64,000 nt of DNA from Lactobacillus johnsonii ATCC 33200 (GTDB lineage: Bacteria > Bacillota > Bacilli > Lactobacillales > Lactobacillaceae). Each line of letters begins with the position of its first letter. The first letter of the stretch is position 1. The stretch covers positions 382,756 to 446,755 of the forward strand of contig NZ_GG670120.1 of NCBI RefSeq assembly GCF_000159355.1, written 5' to 3'. Both the position numbers and the translations under genes were made by a program. Shown piece by piece: positions 8,726-16,888 of the stretch. Below the pieces are notes generated by a model that searched no databases, was not told where the DNA came from, and saw only the letters and a list, made by a program, of their open reading frames with translations.

Positions 8726-9903
8726 TGAATATGGATTTAAAAAAGAAAGAATTAACAAATTTTTTTTGTATAGTTTATTTTATTTGGGGCTTATTTCAAC
8801 AAATTCAAAATACTGTTAACATAAAATTTAAATTTGAAGAAAGTATAGGACAGATTCTAAATGTTTTTCTTTTAGTAAGTATGTTTTTTTTACTATTATT
8901 AGTAATGAAAAATCAAAACTTTGAGGTTAGGATTTGGAATATTATATCTCTGATTTTGTTTTTTGGGCTAATTATTTATTTAAGTAAAAATCAAAATTTC
9001 ACTTTTATTGCTACGTATGCATTAATTTTGATGGCAGGAAATTTTTATTTTGAAGATATTTTAAAAACTTTCCTTATATTTACCGCCATTATACTGATTT
9101 CAACTATATTTTTGTTTAAACTGGGACGTATTCCAAATGCTATAGTCGTAGGTCAGTACCTTAGGGTAAGGTCAAGCCTAGGATTTGGATATTATACATA
9201 TTCGGCACAGTTGTTATTTTATTTCACATTAGCATACTTAGTTTTTAGAAAACAAAAAATTACGTATGTAGAGCTAATAATTTTAGAAGCCGCAAACTAT
9301 TTTATTTACTATAGTACTAATACAAGAAACCCATATATTTTATCGACACTTTTTATTTTGTTTGTATTAGTAGATAAGATTTTTAAGTTTAAATTAGATA
9401 TTTTAAGATTTAAATTGGTAAAATTTATTATATTATTTGCTTTTCCAATATGCTTTATTGTATTAAATGTTTTAATGTTCTGGATTCCTAAATCTTTATT
9501 TTATACTTTAAATGAGGCGTTATCGGGTCGATTGGCATTAAATATCTCAGGACTACAAATGTGGGGAGTAAAACTACTTGGACAAAAAATTGATTTTGAA
9601 GCGATTAATGTAAATGGAATGGCTACTCAGTATTACAATTTTGTTGATAGTTCATATTTTCAAACATTACTGGTAAGTGGATGTCTATTTTTTATCATAA
9701 TTATGATATTGCTAATTTATATATGTAATAAATCTATAAAAGAGCATGAACAATATTTAGGAATAGCTTTATTTTTAATTGCCATTCACTCTATGTTTGA
9801 TCCCCAATTATTATTACCATGGTACTCCCCATTTTGTTTGTTATTAGGACAGTTTTTTGCTGTACACGATTCTTCAATATTTGAAAAAACAATACAAGAA
9901 TAG
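8725..9903 (+). CDS. wzy: EPS repeat-unit polymerase (Wzy-like integral membrane protein)
   Basis: This 392-aa protein is almost entirely hydrophobic, with about 10-12 predicted membrane helices and no conserved catalytic motif. It has a polar loop in the second half (about residues 255-310), typical of Wzy polymerases. Wzy proteins show little sequence identity, so the call rests on topology and on position beside a Wzx flippase in an operon that otherwise lacks a polymerase. The start codon shares one base with the glf stop. It would join lipid-linked repeat units on the outer membrane face. Confidence 0.75.
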   Translation: MNMDLKKKELTNFFCIVYFIWGLFQQIQNTVNIKFKFEESIGQILNVFLLVSMFFLLLLVMKNQNFEVRIWNIISLILFFGLIIYLSKNQNFTFIATYALILMAGNFYFEDILKTFLIFTAIILISTIFLFKLGRIPNAIVVGQYLRVRSSLGFGYYTYSAQLLFYFTLAYLVFRKQKITYVELIILEAANYFIYYSTNTRNPYILSTLFILFVLVDKIFKFKLDILRFKLVKFIILFAFPICFIVLNVLMFWIPKSLFYTLNEALSGRLALNISGLQMWGVKLLGQKIDFEAINVNGMATQYYNFVDSSYFQTLLVSGCLFFIIIMILLIYICNKSIKEHEQYLGIALFLIAIHSMFDPQLLLPWYSPFCLLLGQFFAVHDSSIFEKTIQE

Positions 9904-9912
9904 GTTGATAGA

Positions 9913-11340
9913 ATGAAAGTAATAAAAAACTATTTATATAATGTTGGGTATCAAGTATTGGCAATTATCGTTCCACTTATTACATCTGCCTATGTCAGTA
10001 GAGTTTTGCGGCCAGAGGGTGTAGGAGCGAATTCATTTACTAATTCTATAATCCAATATTTTATTCTATTTGCTAATATGGGTATTGGGTATTATGGAAA
10101 TCGACAAATTGCGTATGTTCGTGAAAAGAAAAGTCAAATGACTAAGACCTTTTGGGAAATTCAAATTGTAAAAACAATCATGACTCTTTACGCATTCGTT
10201 GCATTTGAAATTTTTATGATTTTTTACAGTAAGCAACCCGAATATATGTGGGCTCAATCACTAAACTTAGTAGCAGTAGCTTTTGATATATCATGGTTTT
10301 ATGAAGGCATTGAAGATTTTAAGGTAACTGTTTTAAAGAATTCATTGGTAAAAATTTTATCAATGATTGCAATTTTTATGTTTATCAAAGGACCAAATGA
10401 TGTCACTTTGTACATAATAGTTCTAGCTTTGTCAACGTTAATTGGAAATCTAACTTTATGGCCTAACATTGTACGTGATTTAGATAGAATAAATATTAAA
10501 CTCTTAAATCCGTGGCAACACTTTTTCCCTATGGCTGAATTGTTTATTCCTCAAATTGCAACTCAAGTATATGTCCAACTTAATAAAACTATGTTGGGAG
10601 TCATGATAAGTGAAACGTCTTCAGGATACTATCAGTATTCTGATAATTTAGTAAAGCTTATTCTTGCATTAGTAACTGCTACGGGAACAGTTATGTTACC
10701 CCATGTTGCTAATGCGGTTTCACATGGCAATATGAATAAAGTTAACAAAATGCTTTATAAGTCATTTGATTTTGTATCGGCTGTCTCTTATCCTATGATG
10801 TTTGGATTAGCAGCTATTTCATTAACTTTGGCAACGAAATATTACGGTCCTGGTTATGGTCCTGTGGGTCCTGCTATGATGATAGAATCAATTGTTATTT
10901 TAATAATTGCATGGAGTAATGTATTAGGAGTACAGTACTTGCTGCCTATGCATAAGCAAAGAGCATTTACTATTTCTGTAACTCTAGGAGCGTTTATTAA
11001 TTTGGCGTTAAATATTCCTCTTATTAAAATATGGGGATTAAATGGTGCTATGTGGTCTACAGTTTTATCCGAACTTGCTGTAACTCTATATCAACTATGG
11101 GCAGTTAAAGATATGTTGAGTATTAGAAGCTTGTTTTCAAGTACGTGGAAGTACTTTTTATCTGGATTGTGTATGTTTATTGTAGTATTTTGGATGAATA
11201 CGCATTTAAAAGATACATGGCTTATGTTAGGTGTAGAAGTTTTAATAGGAATAGTTGTGTATGCTGTATTTATAGTAGTTTTGAAAGCTAAAATCATTGA
11301 TCAACTAAAAGATCTAGTAGGAAATAAGTTGAATAGATAA
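9913..11340 (+). CDS. wzx: EPS repeat-unit flippase (Wzx, polysaccharide transport/MATE-like superfamily)
   Basis: The 475-aa protein has about 14 hydrophobic helices and a recognisable Wzx-family N-terminus: NYLYNVGYQVLAIIVPLITS, then YVSRVLRPEGVGANSFTNSI. It translocates the undecaprenyl-linked repeat unit across the cytoplasmic membrane to the polymerase encoded upstream. The start is ATG 9 bp after wzy with a weak ribosome site. Length and topology are normal for the family. Confidence 0.93.
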   Translation: MKVIKNYLYNVGYQVLAIIVPLITSAYVSRVLRPEGVGANSFTNSIIQYFILFANMGIGYYGNRQIAYVREKKSQMTKTFWEIQIVKTIMTLYAFVAFEIFMIFYSKQPEYMWAQSLNLVAVAFDISWFYEGIEDFKVTVLKNSLVKILSMIAIFMFIKGPNDVTLYIIVLALSTLIGNLTLWPNIVRDLDRINIKLLNPWQHFFPMAELFIPQIATQVYVQLNKTMLGVMISETSSGYYQYSDNLVKLILALVTATGTVMLPHVANAVSHGNMNKVNKMLYKSFDFVSAVSYPMMFGLAAISLTLATKYYGPGYGPVGPAMMIESIVILIIAWSNVLGVQYLLPMHKQRAFTISVTLGAFINLALNIPLIKIWGLNGAMWSTVLSELAVTLYQLWAVKDMLSIRSLFSSTWKYFLSGLCMFIVVFWMNTHLKDTWLMLGVEVLIGIVVYAVFIVVLKAKIIDQLKDLVGNKLNR

Positions 11341-11353
11341 GTGAGATCGTAAA

Positions 11354-12370
11354 TTGAGTAATAGAAAACATAGAAATTATGGTTTAGATTTAGTAAAAAT
11401 CCTAGCATGTATTTTAGTATTGTGTCTTCATTCTTTAGTTCCAACAAGTCCAGTAGTTAAAAATAGTTTACTTAATTTAAGTGTTTATTATGCTGGGGCA
11501 ATTGCAATTCCTATATTTTTTATGGCAAGCAGTTATTTTGTTTTAAATAAAAGAATGATGTCATATTCTTATGTTATGAGAAGAGTGGGAGAAATTCTTT
11601 TTATAATAATTGGCTGGGTATTAATATATAGTATAGTTCATTTATGTATAAAACATAATTTTATTTTTCTTGAAGAACTGAAGGGGACTGCTTTTGTAGG
11701 AATTCCAAATCAGCATTTTTATCACTTTTGGTTCTTTTGGGCACTTATTATTATGCTGTTGTTATCCCCATTATTATGGTATCTTTTGCAAAAAAGTTTT
11801 GTAGGATATTTAATTTTGACAAGTATAGTTACTTTGATTTGTATAGGTATTGATATTTCGATGCATTTTGGCAACAGTTCTAATATTCGGAACATACCAC
11901 AGATTTTTAGACTATATTTATATATTGAATACTATCTTTTAGGTGGCTTAATTGGAAATACTAATTTTGAGAAAATAAAAAATTTTTGCAAGCAACATTT
12001 TGTAATGACATGCATTGTAGCTAGTTTTTTATATGTTGGAGTGATCGCATATTCAATTTGGAATAGAAATATAATTCATTGGTTTTATGCTGAGGCAAAT
12101 TATGGAAATGCTCTGATTATATTTACTTCAGTATTGATACTTATAATTTTTTCTATTTCTTCTCCACCTAATAAAAGTACAATTGAATTTATTATTCCTG
12201 CAACAATGGGAATATATATGCTTCATCCATTTTTTATTGGTAAATTAATGAAGATTCATATTTTATATAATTATCCTATTTTTATGATTCCCGTTTTGTT
12301 CATTCTATGTTTGATAATTGTAGAAATTGCTCTACGTATTCCAATTATTAATCGTTTCTTTAAATTATAA
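11354..12370 (+). CDS. Membrane acyltransferase (acyltransferase-3 family), probable EPS O-acetyltransferase
   Basis: The 338-aa protein has about 10 hydrophobic helices and the acyltransferase-3 N-terminal pattern: RNYGLDLVKILACILVLCLH, with the conserved His near residue 29, then IPIFFMASSYFVL. Such enzymes transfer acetyl or other acyl groups to sugars on or through the membrane. As the last gene of the EPS operon it most likely decorates the polymer. The start is TTG at 11354. A strong terminator follows directly, so this is the operon end. The acyl group and target are inferred only from context. Confidence 0.85.
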   Translation: MSNRKHRNYGLDLVKILACILVLCLHSLVPTSPVVKNSLLNLSVYYAGAIAIPIFFMASSYFVLNKRMMSYSYVMRRVGEILFIIIGWVLIYSIVHLCIKHNFIFLEELKGTAFVGIPNQHFYHFWFFWALIIMLLLSPLLWYLLQKSFVGYLILTSIVTLICIGIDISMHFGNSSNIRNIPQIFRLYLYIEYYLLGGLIGNTNFEKIKNFCKQHFVMTCIVASFLYVGVIAYSIWNRNIIHWFYAEANYGNALIIFTSVLILIIFSISSPPNKSTIEFIIPATMGIYMLHPFFIGKLMKIHILYNYPIFMIPVLFILCLIIVEIALRIPIINRFFKL

Positions 12371-12382
12371 AAAATAAAAGCA

Positions 12383-12421
12383 AAAAAACACTGTGTAGTT
12401 AATCACTACACAGTGTTTTTT
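12383..12421 (+). terminator. Rho-independent terminator of the EPS operon
   Basis: There is a perfect 12-bp stem, ACACTGTGTAGT (12388-12399) pairing with 12405-12416 around a 5-nt loop. It is flanked by A-rich and T-rich tracts, so it could work in both directions. It lies 18 bp after the acyltransferase stop and just before the IS66 remnant. Confidence 0.9.
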
Positions 12422-12539
12422 CGAGGAGTTGGAAAGCTTATAAATTTAGTTATTTTGTAAGCGTCAAATAACCGAGTGTCTCGATCCAACTTTCACTTTC
12501 AGCTATGATTAATTTATCAATTCAATGGGGGGGAATCAT

Positions 12540-12716
12540 ATGCTCGAAAAGCAACAGCCAATTGTGGCACTCAATCATCCAATCATACCGAAGAAGACTC
12601 GGCCACTACGCAATAATCTCTTGCTCAGTTTGAAAAAGAACGATCTGGAACTGAACTTCTATAGCAGTTTAGATCCTGAAATAATGAATAAACTCTTAGA
12701 GAAAGTCTTATCATGA
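12540..12716 (+). CDS. Small IS66 accessory protein (TnpA-like)
   Basis: This 58-aa ORF starts at ATG 12540 with a run of seven G (12527-12533) as ribosome site. An upstream in-frame ATG at 12525 is less well placed. Its stop overlaps the start of the tnpB frame. Position and size match the first, poorly conserved gene of IS66 elements in lactobacilli. It has no obvious domain. It looks intact but sits in an element whose other genes are broken. Confidence 0.6.
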   Translation: MLEKQQPIVALNHPIIPKKTRPLRNNLLLSLKKNDLELNFYSSLDPEIMNKLLEKVLS

Positions 12717-13059
12717 TCAATCTTTATACACTGGGTCAGGTTTATATCGTTTGTGGCAAGACCGATCTGCGCAAAGGAATTGATGGACTAGCAACACTAG
12801 TCAAAGAACAGTTTGAACTGGATCCGTTCAGTGGAAAAGTCTTCCTCTTTTGTGGTGGACGCAAAGATCGTTTCAAGGCCCTTTATTGGACGGTCAAGGA
12901 TTTTGGCTGCTCTATAAAAGATTTGAAAACGGGAAGATGAACTGGCCGCGAAACCAAAATGAAGTTCAAGCTTTATCTTCTAAACAAGTCGACTGGCTGA
13001 TGAAGGGCTTCGCAATTAGTCCAAAAATAAAGAACACGAAAGCACGCGAATTCTACTAA
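12713..13059 (+). pseudogene. tnpB: IS66 Orf2/TnpB, frameshifted
   Basis: The first frame gives the TnpB signature (YIVCGKTDLRKGIDGLATLV, then FLFCGGRKDRFKALYW) up to about position 12888. From there the continuation (DGQGFWLLYKRFENGK to the SSKQVDWLMKG end) is in another frame. This fits a single lost base near 12889. TnpB is required for IS66 transposition in characterised elements, so this copy is probably inactive. Confidence 0.85.
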
Positions 13060-13124
13060 CACTTGATATCGCGCGCTTTTTTGGCATAATTTTAACTAAC
13101 AAAATTTAGGAGGAAGTTTGAATT

Positions 13125-14638
13125 ATGTCACAAGAAAATTTGGAAAAGATTATTTCCCAACAGGCAACTACCATTCAAAACCTAACTGATGAGATCAAGC
13201 TTCTCCGTGAACAAGTAGCTTACTTAACGCAAAAGCATTACGGCAAGTCTTCAGAACAAATGTCCTTGAATGGCCAAACAAGTTTATTTGATGAGTCTGA
13301 AGCTCAAGATGACGGAGAGCGTCCCCGACGCCGCCATTCAGACTATTACTTATAGAAGACAAGCTCACACGAGAAAAAGAGCCGACCTGTTAGCAGGCTT
13401 TCCTGCTGAGTAAGTTCATCATGAATTGGACGATAAGCACTGCCCTAATTGTCATCATGAGTTGAAAGAAATTGGCGCTTATCCGATAAGACAGGAATTG
13501 CTTTTCATTCCCGCTCAGCTTAAGCGCTTGAATCACATCCAACATGCTTTCAAATGCCAATACTGCAGTCAGAGAAGTCTTAGCGACAAGATCATTAAAG
13601 CCGCAGTACCTAAGGCACCATTGAATCACGGCCTAGGATCACCTTCGCTTATTGCCCATACTTTATATCAAAAGTATGAGTTGAAGATCCCAGATTATCG
13701 GCAAGAAAGCGACTGGAAAAAGATGGGGCTAGAAGTTTCTCGACAAATGTTAAATCACTGGGGACTGAAGAGTAGCGAATATTACTTTAAGCCGTTATAT
13801 GACGTGCTTAAACAAAAGCTGTTAAACCGACCAATCTTGCATGCCGATGAAACCTATTACACCGTGCTGGAAAGTGAGACAATTAAAACCTATTATTGGG
13901 TCTTTCTTTCTGGCAAGCATGATCGCTATGGGATTACACTGTATCATCATGATCCGCACCGCAGCGGCCAAGTAGCACTTGATTTTTTAGGCAACTATTC
14001 TGGCTATCTGCACTGCGATATGTGGCAGGCTTATGAACAGCTGCCTGAGGCAACCTTGGTTGGCTGCTGGGCTCATGTTAGGAGAAAGTTTCATGAAGCT
14101 ATGCCACAAAATGCTTCTGGCAAGTGCATTGCCAGGCAAGGGCTTAACTATTGCAATCGGATGTTCTGCTTGGAAAAAGCTTGGGAATCTTTAGATTGTC
14201 AAACACGTTATCAAGCTAGAAAAGAAGAACTCAGGCCATTAATGCAGGAGTTTTTTGAATGGTGCAGGAAAAATAAAGCAACTGTTTTTGCCTGGTTCTA
14301 AACTAGGCAAAGCCATTAATTATGCGCTCAAGCATCAAGAAACTTTTGAGCATGTCTTGCTTAATGGCCGCTTAGAATTATCCAACAACAAGGCTGAACG
14401 AGCTGTTAAATCACTCGTGATAGGTCGCAAAAATTGGCTATTTTCACAAAGCTTTGCAGGGGCTACTGCTAGTGGCATCATTTTAAGTTTAATTGAAACT
14501 GCTAAAAGAAATGATCTTGATCCTGAAAAGTACTTAAATTACTTGCTTCAAAAATTACCGAATGAAGAAATTTTAGATTCGGATGCTCTTGAAGCTTATT
14601 TGCCATGGCAAGCAAAAATTCAAAAAATGTGTAAATAG
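13125..14638 (+). pseudogene. tnpC: IS66 transposase TnpC, multiply broken
   Basis: Three pieces in different frames make up one IS66 transposase. The first (13125 to about 13345) carries the coiled N-terminus with KHYGKSSEQM. The middle piece holds the zinc-finger cysteines (CPNCHHEL, CQYCSQRS) and the DDE-domain start HADETYYTVL. The last piece (from about 14270) is the C-terminal SNNKAERAVKSLVIGRKNWL block. There is a frameshift near 13345, an in-frame TAA at 13411-13413 and another frameshift near 14270-14290. An imperfect hairpin at 14654-14680 follows. The enzyme cannot be made from this copy. Confidence 0.9.
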
Positions 14639-14739
14639 AAGACATCGCAAGAAGACCGCCCTAGAACAACTAGGACGGTCTTTCAATATACTTGGTTATT
14701 TGACGCTTACTATACTTTTTATGAACACTATATCTGTAC

Positions 14740-14768
14740 TTGATAAATTTATCTTTTATTTATATCAT
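14740..14768 (+). promoter_or_regulatory. Sigma-A-type promoter of RT cassette A
   Basis: The -35 is TTGATA (14740-14745) and the -10 is TATCAT (14763-14768) with a 17-bp spacer. The same arrangement (TTGATA, 17 bp, TATTAT) precedes cassette B. In both copies the first hairpin of the structured RNA begins 8 bases after the -10, which supports transcription of the upstream RNA from here. Confidence 0.7.
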
Positions 14769-14773
14769 TATAT

Positions 14774-15115
14774 ATGCGTTATGATGAAATTAGGCATAAC
14801 GGAGAAGGATTGTTGTCAAGATCTCGGTCCAGAATTTATTAATAATATTAGTAATAAATTCAGTTCCAAGATCGGCTACTAGAGAATATGTTTCTTGATC
14901 TAGGGTAATCCAGAAGACTCCCACAATTAATAGGAGAATTCGTGTTCTAGGAGAGAGATTCATATTGGGTCCTTTCGTCTTTATGGTAACATGAAGATAC
15001 ATGACATTACTGAGTAGTTATAATTCATCTCACTGTTTATTCTGTTATGAATTATAAGTCTGATTTTTTGTACCCACTGGTTAGGAACGCTATTCTCCGT
15101 TGCCAGTGGGTATCG
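14774..15115 (+). ncRNA. Structured RNA upstream of RT-A (putative DRT-type template/guide RNA)
   Basis: About 340 nt with six hairpins also present in cassette B. SL1: CGTTATG (14777-14783) with 14795-14801. SL2: an AT-rich hairpin around 14820-14872. SL3: CTCC (14918-14921) with GGAG (14933-14936), which is CTTC/GAAG in B, a compensatory change. SL4: TCTTTATG (14978-14985) with 14990-14997. SL5: an 11-bp perfect stem 15018-15028 with 15047-15057. SL6: TACCCACTGG (15071-15080) with 15103-15112, its 22-nt loop differing at one base between copies. The RNA lies directly upstream of the RT gene, as in ncRNA-dependent defence reverse transcriptases. The ends are estimates from promoter and structure. 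Confidence 0.65.
14790..14963 (-). CDS. Small hydrophobic ORF antisense to the RT-A upstream RNA
   Basis: This 57-aa ORF starts MNLSPRTRILLLIVGVFWIT and has a hydrophobic stretch at about residues 8-20. An AAAGGA ribosome site (14970-14975) lies 6 bp before its ATG. Cassette B has the homologous ORF with the same AAAGGA, the same 6-bp spacing, the same stop codon position and only an in-frame 9-nt gap. It runs opposite to the structured RNA, i.e. in the sense of cDNA made from that RNA. Most differences between copies change amino acids (about 7 of 26 changed codons are silent), so purifying selection on a protein is not shown. I saw no clear promoter on this strand. Confidence 0.35.
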   Translation of the reverse strand: MNLSPRTRILLLIVGVFWITLDQETYSLVADLGTEFITNIINKFWTEILTTILLRYA

Positions 15116-15133
15116 TCATTTATTGGGGTAATT

Positions 15134-16436
15134 ATGAATATTAATGAATGGTTTAAAGATCCGAAAGTATTAGAAAAGAGTAAAAGAGGATATGCTCATT
15201 TTGATCTTCGAACTGATTTAAGTAAATGTAGAAACTATATTACTAAGCCTGAAAATATCGCGCATCATGGTTTTTATCCATTTATAAAATATGATCTTAA
15301 ATATCATAAATATAATAGGACGGAAGGAAGAAAAACAAAGAAGCGTACCATTTGTTATGCATCTCATATTGATAGTTGTATTTTTCAATATTATAGTTGC
15401 TTGATTAATGAAAAATATAATTCTCGTTTAAGACAAGACGATATTAATAAAGTTCCGATTGCCTACCGAACGAATTTACATACGGACACCATTGCCGAAT
15501 TTAACAAGATGTATCAGTTTATGATTCAATACTCTTCTTCGTATATCATGATTGGCGATTTTACTAGCTTTTTTGATAGAATTAACCATCAATATTTAAA
15601 GAAGCAATTATGTGATTTATTGCAGGTAGATCGACTCAAGGCAGACTACTATGCAATTTTTAAGAGAGTTACCAACTATGACTATTGGGATTTAAAGGAT
15701 ATTTATCGTTTAAACAATCTTGATCTAAAAAAGAAAAAAGACAAAATTAAGCTAAATTCTAAGTTGAGAATTCTCTCTCAAAGTGATTATAAGAAATATC
15801 GCTCACATATTGAGCGTCATCAAGATAATAAAGGAATTCCGCAAGGATCATCGATTAGTGGATGTCTAGCAAATGTTTATATGTTAGAAATTGACAAGAT
15901 GATTAACGACTTCGTAGTATCGCATGGCGGTATATATAGAAGATATAGCGACGATTTTATAATTATTTTGCCGATGGCTACGAGTTCGTTAGATGATATT
16001 GAAGTAATTATTAAGCGTTTTGAATCATTTAAGGGCCGGGGTATCTTGGAGCTGCAGCCAGAGAAAACGCAAGTCTATAAATTACAAAATCATGTTTACA
16101 CCACGCCTGAATGAAAAGAATAAAACAATTAATTTTCTTGGTTTTACCTTTGATGGAACTGCAATAGCAATTCGTGATAAAACGACGAGCAAGTATTATT
16201 ATCGAATGGGACATAAGGCCAAAGGCGTTGCCCATCAACATTGGCGGGGTAAAGGTTACCAAGGTTCAGATAAGTTGTATCGTTTGTATTCTCCAAAGGG
16301 AAAGTACGGAAAGGGTAATTACTTTACGTATTTAAGTAGGACCCAGAAATCTTTTCCGAACCACTCAATTATGATTCGAGAAGATAGAATTATGACGAAG
16401 ATTAGATTAATTTTGAAAAATAATAGGTGGGGATAG
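15134..16436 (+). pseudogene. Drt2-like defence reverse transcriptase A, inactivated by a 23-nt deletion
   Basis: The start is ATG 15134 (MNINEWF) after GGGG, by homology to the intact copy at 20801. The palm motifs are present: GDFTSFFD (motif A), GIPQGSSIS (motif B) and YSDDF (motif C). After QVYKLQNH near 16093 the frame breaks. Relative to copy B 23 nt are missing, bounded in copy B by short CAT repeats, and the thumb region (KTINFLGFTFDG to NNRWG) continues in another frame to 16436. The polymerase core could still be made, but it would end about 100 residues early, so I call it a pseudogene. Overall similarity to RT-B is high at protein level. Confidence 0.85.
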
Positions 16437-16530
16437 GAGCTGATGAAAGTTTCTTTTTATACCGATGGAAAGGGTAAGTGTATTTTGTGAGGGAGTCATA
16501 TACAAGTAAGTTGAATTAGATTGAATATAG

Positions 16531-16569
16531 AAAAAAGAGCAAGCTTCTTTTGGGGCTTGCTCTTTTTTT
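16531..16569 (+). terminator. Rho-independent terminator after RT-A
   Basis: The stem AAAGAGCAAGC pairs with GCTTGCTCTTT, followed by a T-run. It separates the RT-A cassette from the antitoxin relic and the nuclease/ATPase module, and is symmetrical enough to serve both strands. Confidence 0.88.
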
Positions 16570-16574
16570 CTACG

Positions 16575-16760
16575 TTAAATATTCATCTCAGGTATTGTGA
16601 TAAAGTAAGATGTTTCTTGCCATGAATCATATTCTTTTTGAGAAAATATTACAATATTCTTATCATGGGGCTTGTTACTATTATAGTATGTATCATACTC
16701 GTTAATCTCATCAGCCATATCTTTCAAATTCTAATAGTTAAAAGTAATAAACTGAGAACT
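16575..16760 (-). pseudogene. Relic of a YefM/Phd-type antitoxin gene
   Basis: On the minus strand, 16718 down to 16575 encodes 47 residues ending VIFSQKEYDSWQETSYF and ITIPEMNI. This resembles the core of YefM antitoxins, where an (L/M)S-x-EEY-x-S-x-x-ET-x-Y-L pattern follows the DNA-binding part. Upstream, residues like ITFNY and NLKDMADEINEYD can be read with an in-frame TAG between them, so the N-terminus is broken. No toxin (YoeB/RelE-like) gene is visible next to it. The rest of 16437-16888 holds only the terminator and the promoter of the next operon. Confidence 0.6.
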
Positions 16761-16829
16761 TATTCATCCTTACACAAAATATTTTAGATTTTTAAACCAC
16801 TAGCTTGGTAGATATAAAAGTTCTATAAT

Positions 16830-16848
16830 TTGTTATTGATTATAACAA
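16830..16848. promoter_or_regulatory. Inverted repeat upstream of the nuclease/ATPase operon
   Basis: TTGTTAT and ATAACAA form a 7-bp inverted repeat around TGATT, 40 bp before the nuclease start. It overlaps the region just after a possible -10 (TATAAT, 16824-16829). It could be an operator or a leader hairpin. No regulator gene is adjacent, so the role is speculative. Confidence 0.35.
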
Positions 16849-16888
16849 AAATATGTTGTGTGGAGAAAATATGCGTTAAAGAGTAATA

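Larger units (their letters stand above)
12457..14710 (+). mobile_element. Degenerate IS66-family insertion element
   Basis: Perfect 17-bp terminal inverted repeats are visible: GTAAGCGTCAAATAACC at 12457-12473 and its reverse complement at 14694-14710. GTAAGCG ends are typical of IS66. The element is 2254 bp and contains the three expected genes in order (small accessory gene, tnpB, tnpC), but tnpB and tnpC are frameshifted. The flanking octamers (gttatttt and tatacttt) match at only 5 of 8 positions, so no clear target duplication remains. It separates the EPS operon from the defence island and cannot encode its own transposase as it stands. Confidence 0.9.

Noticed and set aside
14583..14882. 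Plus-strand ORF running from the IS66 tail into the RT-A upstream RNA
   Set aside because: It starts inside tnpC, and the part over the RNA is not open in cassette B, where TGA occurs early. It is chance.
16440..16490. Tiny ORF after RT-A (ATG after AGGAG, 15 codons)
   Set aside because: There is no counterpart after RT-B, and it is too short to support.
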